The notes under the pieces were generated by a model. The model made no database searches, was not told the origin of the DNA, and saw only the letters and a program-made list of their open reading frames with translations. Shown piece by piece: positions 6,178 through 11,101 of a stretch of DNA of 11,101 nucleotides. Every line of letters begins with the position of its first letter. The stretch's first letter is position 1. Source of the DNA: Paraglaciecola arctica (GTDB lineage: Bacteria; Pseudomonadota; Gammaproteobacteria; Enterobacterales; Alteromonadaceae); contig QIJM01000524.1 in the NCBI GenBank assembly GCA_003232445.1, positions 1 to 11,101 of the forward strand, given 5' to 3'. The translations under genes were made by a program, and so were the position numbers.

Positions 6178-7301
6178 ATTAATTCATTATTCTTCAAATG
6201 CATTTTATAAATTTGTTGATATGCGGAAATCATATGAGATATTTTAAATAGCTTATCAAATCGTTTTTTAGATGCTTTTGCAAACATATCTTGTAGCTCA
6301 GGTTGGTCAATTAGTTTGCTTAGCATGTTTGCATAAGCTTCTTCATTATTGTTAGGTGTTACAAATCCAGTTACACCATGCTCGACAATCTCAGGATTTC
6401 CTCCTGCATCAGTTACTACACAGGGTTTACTAATTGACATCGCCTCGAGTAAAGTCATAGAGGTTCCTTCGCTGAACGAGGGCAGTAAGTATATATCCAT
6501 CATTGCTAGGTGGTTTTGTGGTTTTGTTTCGTAACCAGTGAGAATTACATTGTCTTGAAGTTGCAGATCTTCAATTGTTTGCTGAATATTTGCTCTTTCT
6601 TCACCATCACCTACTATGATCAACTTAATATTTGTTTTTGTCTGCAAAACTCGTTTAAACGCCTTTAACATCATTTGGTGATTTTTAATTGGGTCTAATC
6701 TAGCAATTGTGCCTAAGCATATATCATTTGAGGTTAGGCCAAATTTTTGCTTCAACTGTACTATTTTTGCGGTATCCACTTGGACAGGTTTTATGCCGTT
6801 GTATATGACCTCAATGTCTTCCATTGACAAGTTTTCGAAATCAACCAGTGCTCTTCGTGTTGCTTTGGAAATTGAAACCATATGCGCTGTGATTTTTGAT
6901 AAAATCGGATTAACTAACTTTCGTTTCCAGCTACTATGATCTGGATAAAAACGCCCGTGTTCGGTAAATATTACTTTAGTCTTTGTGCCAAAAGCAGCTA
7001 GCACGCCATAAACCCAGGGGGTGTATTGATGGCAGTGTAAGACATCAATTTTGTTGTCTTTTATATGTTTTCGAATAGCAAATACAAGTGAAGTATCAAA
7101 GCCAGGCTTTCGGGCTTTGGCGGTTATTTGTAAACTCTTGTTTTGTAAGTCTAGTCCCCAGGGACCTATTGGCTCTTCGATACAAAATATCGACATATCA
7201 AAAAGGTTATGATCTGAGCCTTCAATCAGGTTTTTAATCACCATCTCGGTACCACCTATACGCATGTCATAGGTTAGGTGCATAACTGAAGTCTTAATCA
7301 C
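6174..7301 (-). CDS. Family 4 glycosyltransferase (GT-B fold), exosortase-locus type
   Basis: 375-residue retaining glycosyltransferase. The N-terminal acceptor domain opens with SVMHLTYDMRIGGTE (residues 5-19), with the glycine-rich GG-x-E typical of GT4, then DVLHCHQY (86-93) and FTEHGRF (112-118). The C-terminal donor domain has IARLDPIKNH (199-208), IVGDGEER (229-236) and the E-x7-E donor site EGTSMTLLE (278-286). I place the start at the GTG (7301-7299), which overlaps the TGA of asnB in a GTGA. An AGGAA lies 8 bases before it, and the protein then begins as GT4 enzymes do. The frame is open further upstream to 7358, but that region lies inside asnB. It resembles the sugar transferases associated with PEP-CTERM/exosortase clusters. 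Sugar specificity is unknown. Confidence 0.9.
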   Translation of the reverse strand: MIKTSVMHLTYDMRIGGTEMVIKNLIEGSDHNLFDMSIFCIEEPIGPWGLDLQNKSLQITAKARKPGFDTSLVFAIRKHIKDNKIDVLHCHQYTPWVYGVLAAFGTKTKVIFTEHGRFYPDHSSWKRKLVNPILSKITAHMVSISKATRRALVDFENLSMEDIEVIYNGIKPVQVDTAKIVQLKQKFGLTSNDICLGTIARLDPIKNHQMMLKAFKRVLQTKTNIKLIIVGDGEERANIQQTIEDLQLQDNVILTGYETKPQNHLAMMDIYLLPSFSEGTSMTLLEAMSISKPCVVTDAGGNPEIVEHGVTGFVTPNNNEEAYANMLSKLIDQPELQDMFAKASKKRFDKLFKISHMISAYQQIYKMHLKNNELI

Positions 7302-9214
7302 CCGGCATGTTCCTGTGACTGTGTGGCCTGTTGCGGTAAAGCATATTTCACCCACCACATCTCAAACATCAGCATGCTCCAGAGCAGGGCACTGTGATCG
7401 GCACTGTCATTTTGATGTTCATGCCATAATGTCTGAACATAATCGTGATTAAAGATGCTTTTGAGGCCTTGCGCCTGATCGATTAGATGGCGTTTGGCTA
7501 AGTCTTTAATTTCATGTCTGAACCAACTTGCCAGCGGTACCGAAAAACCCATTTTTTTACGGTACAAAATACCGTCGGGCAGCATGGGTTTGAAGGCTTC
7601 TTTTAAAATGTGTTTTTTCTCGCCGTTTTTAAACTTCATATCAGAGGGTAGGGTGGCGGCAAATTCTACCACTTCTCTATCAAGTAAAGGCGCACGTACT
7701 TCTAGTGAATTGGCCATGCTCATGCGATCGACTTTGACCAGTATGCCGCCAGGCAAATAGGTTTTCATGTCGGTGTAAAGTATTTTGGCTAGGTGGTCTG
7801 AGCCGTCTGATTTTTCATAGGTGTCTATAGTGATTTTGGATGGGTGATAATCACCGAGCTGACTTTTTACTTCGAGCTTTATTAACTTGTTCCACTGGCG
7901 GTCATCTATTTGCGAGTTGGTAGTATAAAAGCCCATAGCTGGTGTTTGGCTTAAACTGGTGAGTAAGGATTTACCTTTGCGCAATATAGTGGCATTACTG
8001 CCGGCTAAAAAGTCGGCTAGTTTTGGGAAAATATGTTTACGCATCACCGCAGGAAATTTATTCCGTAAGCTGTTCTCTGTCGCATCGGTGGTGTATTTCT
8101 CGTAACCTGCAAACACTTCGTCACCACCATCTCCTGCAATAGCGACTGTTACTTGCTCACGCGCCAGTTCAGATACAAAGTAGGTGGGTACTAAGGACGG
8201 ATCGGCAAAAGGCTCGTCAAAGTAACCGACTATTTTTTCAAGATTATCCGCCACATTTTGATGCACAGTAAATTCGTGGTGCTCGGTGTGATATTTATCC
8301 GCCACCTCTTTGGCAAATTCGGTTTCATTGAATTTTTTTTCATCAAAACCGATTGAACAGGTCTTTACGGGTGTGTCGCTGTTATTTGCCATCATGGCCA
8401 CCACGCCACTTGAGTCGACACCTCCGCTTAAAAACGCGCCTAGTGGTACGTCACTCACCATACGTTGTTTGGTGCAATGGGTAACAAGCTCTCTAAGTTT
8501 TTTAGTAAGTACCTCTTCACTTTCATTGCTAGTGTGCTTAAAAGATACATCCCAATACTGGATGATCTCAATACCATCGGCATCTACAGTCATATAGTGG
8601 CCGGGCGGCAGTTTGTGAATATGGGTGAAAATACTTTTAGGATCGGGCACATATTGATAGGCAAAGAAGTCGTAAACCGCGTCTAAACGAATGTCTCTGG
8701 GTACATCGGGTAAGGTCAGAATAGCTTTGATTTCAGAGGCAAAGGCAAATTGCGTATCAGTTTGCAGATAATATAAGGGTTTTTTACCCATACGGTCTCT
8801 GGCTATCATCAGTTTTTGTGTGGTGGTATCCCATAAAGCAAAAGCAAACATACCGTTTAATTTGCTTAGCAGATTTTCGCCTTCGATGGCATACAGAGCC
8901 AAGATGACTTCGGTATCGGTGTGGGTTTTAAAGGGATAACCTGCAGCGCTTAGGTCTGCTCTTAGAGCCTGAAAATTATAGATTTCACCATTAAATACGA
9001 TTATGTATTTGCCGTCGTGGGAAGTCATGGGCTGTATGCCTGCATCGGACAAGTCGATGATGGCTAATCTTCGGTGGGCAAGACCTACATGCTTATCTAC
9101 ATACTCACCGCCGGCATCTGGGCCGCGGTGATAAATACTATCACCCATTTTTTTAAGGGTGTCTTTATCTCCCATCTGTCCATCAAAGTGGGTAAAACCG
9201 GCAATTCCACACAT
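7298..9214 (-). CDS. asnB: Asparagine synthase (glutamine-hydrolysing) type amidotransferase
   Basis: 638-residue class B asparagine synthetase. The N-terminal glutaminase domain starts MCGIAGF, with Cys2 as the nucleophile after Met removal, followed by YHRGPD (28-33), HRRLAIIDLS (47-56) and FNGEIYN (74-80). The synthetase domain has the ATP pyrophosphatase loop SGGVDSS (263-269) and GDGGDEVFAGY (361-371). All key residues are present, so it should be active. In polysaccharide loci and next to exosortase-type genes such proteins are common. There they may amidate a sugar acid or supply amino acid substituents rather than make asparagine for growth (family knowledge; assignment to this locus is inference). 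An AGGAAG lies about 8 bases before the ATG. It follows the FemAB gene after 50 bases and overlaps the next GT4 gene. Spot G+C is higher than in the genes to the left. Confidence 0.93.
   Translation of the reverse strand: MCGIAGFTHFDGQMGDKDTLKKMGDSIYHRGPDAGGEYVDKHVGLAHRRLAIIDLSDAGIQPMTSHDGKYIIVFNGEIYNFQALRADLSAAGYPFKTHTDTEVILALYAIEGENLLSKLNGMFAFALWDTTTQKLMIARDRMGKKPLYYLQTDTQFAFASEIKAILTLPDVPRDIRLDAVYDFFAYQYVPDPKSIFTHIHKLPPGHYMTVDADGIEIIQYWDVSFKHTSNESEEVLTKKLRELVTHCTKQRMVSDVPLGAFLSGGVDSSGVVAMMANNSDTPVKTCSIGFDEKKFNETEFAKEVADKYHTEHHEFTVHQNVADNLEKIVGYFDEPFADPSLVPTYFVSELAREQVTVAIAGDGGDEVFAGYEKYTTDATENSLRNKFPAVMRKHIFPKLADFLAGSNATILRKGKSLLTSLSQTPAMGFYTTNSQIDDRQWNKLIKLEVKSQLGDYHPSKITIDTYEKSDGSDHLAKILYTDMKTYLPGGILVKVDRMSMANSLEVRAPLLDREVVEFAATLPSDMKFKNGEKKHILKEAFKPMLPDGILYRKKMGFSVPLASWFRHEIKDLAKRHLIDQAQGLKSIFNHDYVQTLWHEHQNDSADHSALLWSMLMFEMWWVKYALPQQATQSQEHAG
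7310..7314 (-). promoter_or_regulatory. Ribosome binding site fixing the GTG start of the GT4 gene
   Basis: The minus strand reads AGGAA 8 bases before the GTG at 7301-7299, inside the end of asnB. It supports this start over the longer in-frame reading that reaches 7358, which has nothing comparable and would add residues with no family match. Confidence 0.65.
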
Positions 9215-9264
9215 TAATTTACTTCCTGTTCTGTGTTCTATCTTTTAACATAGAATTGATGTTA

Positions 9265-10305
9265 CTAAAGACTGATATGTTTACGGATTTTGGGACCAAG
9301 TAGTGTTGTTACACCTAATGGTAATTTTGTCCAGATTTTTTCAACTAGAGTTCTGATTTTACTGACGTTATTGTCACTTTCCTCAGCCATTGGGCTGTTA
9401 TTTTTTACTAAGTTTGACCAAACCAAAGGTACAGGCTCTGCACCCCACTGGCGTTTAAACTTATAGGTGCCTTCGTCATAGGTAGAACGGCCAAAATCAA
9501 ATTCTGTACAGCCCAAGTCGCTCACATGCTCTAGCAAAGACCAATATAACATCATATTTGGGGCTAGCTTGTTGTGTTCGGCTACTGTTGAAGCCCAGGG
9601 GATGGCGGCTTTGTTTGCTGTGCGTAAAACTATGCCCGCACCTACTGGCACCTTGTCGCTATACACTACAGACAAAATTATATGCTGGGCGTAATGGTTA
9701 AATAAACACTCAAACCATTTTTTACTATGTACTGGTGAGCCAAGCTTGCGCATGTTGATAGCAAATATCTGATAAAAGTCATCGATTTGTGTTTGGTTAT
9801 TGGCTATCACACTGGTCAGGCCATTTTTTTCTGCTTTGCGGATCTGACTGCGTAATTTAGACTTAAAACCCGCCATGAGTGCTTCAGATCCGCCTAGCAA
9901 AGGTAATACCATGCGTACCTTTTTGCCTGCTAATTCTTCGTCAGGTGATGCGTTAACCGAGTCGCGGTAGTCAAAGCTATTGCCGCCTTCACTTTGTAAT
10001 AGAGCTATAGCTTCAGACTGTAACGCCTGTAATATGCTGGCATCGTTGGCTACACCAAACCCTAAGTCACAAAAGGGTAGAGCGCAGTAACTGACCTTGG
10101 AAAAGGGTTTTTGCATTTTAATACAAGGTAAAACACCCACTAATTTATCGTCATTAAAGGCCAGTAAACTCACATTTTGATGTTGATAGGCTTGTTCGAT
10201 ACTTAACAACCAGGCAAACCGGTGATAAGGAGTCGCGTCATTGTGGCCGTCTACATATTCATCCCATATTGCTTGGTCGCCAGCGACCGCCATTCTTATA
10301 TTCAT
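9265..10305 (-). CDS. FemAB/GNAT-like acyltransferase, PEP-CTERM-associated type
   Basis: 346-residue protein with two GNAT-like halves. Hallmarks are TPYHRFAWLLSIEQAYQH (25-42), LVGVLPCIKM (55-64), LPFCDLGFG (76-84), SKLRSQIRKAEKNG (149-162), and near the C-terminus FDFGRSTYDEGTYKFKRQWG (269-288). The last motif is characteristic of the FemAB-related family found with exosortase/PEP-CTERM exopolysaccharide loci. Classical FemAB proteins add amino acids from tRNA to peptidoglycan. The role of this branch is unproven and may be aminoacylation or acylation of the polysaccharide. No signal peptide or membrane segment is seen. Its ATG overlaps the stop of the deacetylase gene (ATGA), and asnB follows after 50 bases. 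The trio reads as a tailoring module. Confidence 0.88.
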   Translation of the reverse strand: MNIRMAVAGDQAIWDEYVDGHNDATPYHRFAWLLSIEQAYQHQNVSLLAFNDDKLVGVLPCIKMQKPFSKVSYCALPFCDLGFGVANDASILQALQSEAIALLQSEGGNSFDYRDSVNASPDEELAGKKVRMVLPLLGGSEALMAGFKSKLRSQIRKAEKNGLTSVIANNQTQIDDFYQIFAINMRKLGSPVHSKKWFECLFNHYAQHIILSVVYSDKVPVGAGIVLRTANKAAIPWASTVAEHNKLAPNMMLYWSLLEHVSDLGCTEFDFGRSTYDEGTYKFKRQWGAEPVPLVWSNLVKNNSPMAEESDNNVSKIRTLVEKIWTKLPLGVTTLLGPKIRKHISL

Positions 10306-11101
10306 ACCGCACGGGCATCCATAGCCTGTAACTTATCCGCCGCCTCAGATATGGTACAAAACTCGATGTCGTAAGTAGACTTTAACTGGGTAACCACGTT
10401 TTTTACCGCATCGCTAATAAAGTCAAAGGGGCTATGTTCACTGCCTAATAAACCGTTTTGATTTACCAGCAAGCTGGAGCTATGCATATACATATGCAAT
10501 ATTGGATATCCCTTACTGATAACCGTGTCACACAACGTCAGCATGTCCTGAGTCGAGGATAATTCTGGGCATAAGTAGGTTTTTCTTAATAAATTGGTAT
10601 GCCAGGCTAGTCCGTTAAAACGGGTCCAGTTCAAAGGGGGAGTGGCAAATGCCGTATGAATACGATTGGCTAATTCAAATTGTGGTCGGTTAAAGCCTAC
10701 TGTTACGGGTAGTTCGTAAAGGGTATTTTGTGAGCCTTGCTGAAGGGGATTGTTTAGATCTGGCCAATAAGGAAGGGTTGAAGCGCCGCTACAACTAAAG
10801 TATTCATTTTCATAAAAAGGATACACACTGGAATCTACTGTAATACCGCTTTTTACCAATAAGGCCATAACATTTTTATCAATGCCCCATCTGCCGGTTC
10901 TGAACGACTTTGGTTTAACTCCAAAGCCTGTTTCAAGACTGACCATCAATGCGTCTAATTTTTGTGACACCTGTTCTACGGGTAAATTTACAACATGGGA
11001 CTCGGCTTCGCCCACTTCGCCAAAATAGGGTGGGTTGCACCAGGGGTGCAGGTGTGCGCCGATTTCGCAGTTGCCTTTGGCCGTAAATGTCAGCATTTTA
11101 T
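10302..11101 (-). CDS. Polysaccharide deacetylase family protein, 5' end outside the window
   Basis: The C-terminal 266 or so residues of a NodB-type carbohydrate esterase are present. The frame is still open at the window edge, so the Met codon at 11096 is internal and the N-terminal strand with the catalytic Asp lies outside. Visible motifs, numbered from that Met, are EIGAHLHPW (11-19) carrying the two metal-binding histidines, SFRTGRWGID (64-73) carrying the conserved arginine, and LHMYMHSSSL (200-209), a C-terminal His-containing motif. It resembles the WalW-like deacetylases found in exopolysaccharide loci (from memory). The probable reaction is removal of N- or O-acetyl groups from sugars. 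Its stop overlaps the FemAB ATG, which indicates cotranscription. The promoter lies beyond the right edge. Confidence 0.87.
   Translation of the reverse strand, partial: KMLTFTAKGNCEIGAHLHPWCNPPYFGEVGEAESHVVNLPVEQVSQKLDALMVSLETGFGVKPKSFRTGRWGIDKNVMALLVKSGITVDSSVYPFYENEYFSCSGASTLPYWPDLNNPLQQGSQNTLYELPVTVGFNRPQFELANRIHTAFATPPLNWTRFNGLAWHTNLLRKTYLCPELSSTQDMLTLCDTVISKGYPILHMYMHSSSLLVNQNGLLGSEHSPFDFISDAVKNVVTQLKSTYDIEFCTISEAADKLQAMDARAV

Noticed and set aside
7302..7358. Longer GT4 protein starting inside asnB
   Set aside because: The extra residues are an off-frame reading of the asnB end, and a GTGA overlap with a well-placed AGGAA marks the likely start.
8310..8686. Plus-strand open frames of 95 and 73 codons inside asnB
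   Set aside because: Antisense shadows of a strongly conserved enzyme domain, with no motif of their own.
1..11101. CRISPR arrays, tRNA or rRNA genes, riboswitches, toxin-antitoxin pairs
   Set aside because: No regularly spaced repeats, cloverleaf-like segments or other signatures of these were seen by eye.

Overview
The window is part of a surface- or exopolysaccharide biosynthesis locus. Every protein-coding gene lies on the minus strand, so transcription runs from the right edge of the window to the left. The only plus-strand coding trace is a small insertion-sequence remnant. Base composition, protein style and gene content (FemAB-like acyltransferase, class B asparagine synthase, polysaccharide deacetylase, sulfotransferase) suggest a marine gammaproteobacterium, perhaps an Alteromonadales-type organism. 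That is an inference from style only; no taxonomic marker is present.

Right part (about 5146-11101) is intact and tightly packed. In order of transcription it holds a 5'-truncated polysaccharide deacetylase, a FemAB/GNAT-like protein of the type seen with exosortase (PEP-CTERM) loci, an asparagine synthase-type amidotransferase, a GT4 glycosyltransferase and a PAPS-type sulfotransferase. Three of the four junctions are 4-base start/stop overlaps (ATGA, GTGA, ATGA), indicating one translationally coupled operon. Its promoter is outside the window.

Middle part (about 2749-5145) is a gene graveyard. It contains an istB (IS21-family) fragment on the plus strand and a GT2 gene with its catalytic core deleted. 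It also contains an orphan C-terminal tail and a nearly full-length GT4 gene broken by one perfect 7-bp tandem duplication. Last is a chimera in which a gutted GT2 is joined to a gutted GT4. A perfect 16-bp tandem repeat also lies here. None of these short remnants appears in a simple longest-ORF view; they were found by reading the minus strand frame by frame.

Left part (13-2747) holds three intact GT2 glycosyltransferases in a row. Spot counts show clearly lower G+C on the left than in the deacetylase/FemAB/asparagine synthase block, fitting a conserved core attached to a variable, exchanged sugar-assembly module.

Together the intact genes would assemble (GT4, three GT2), sulfate (sulfotransferase), deacetylate and possibly amino-acid-decorate (amidotransferase, FemAB) a polysaccharide. 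The broken genes suggest that the glycan structure changed recently. The most notable observation is the 7-bp duplication, which is potentially reversible, in an otherwise intact GT4 gene.
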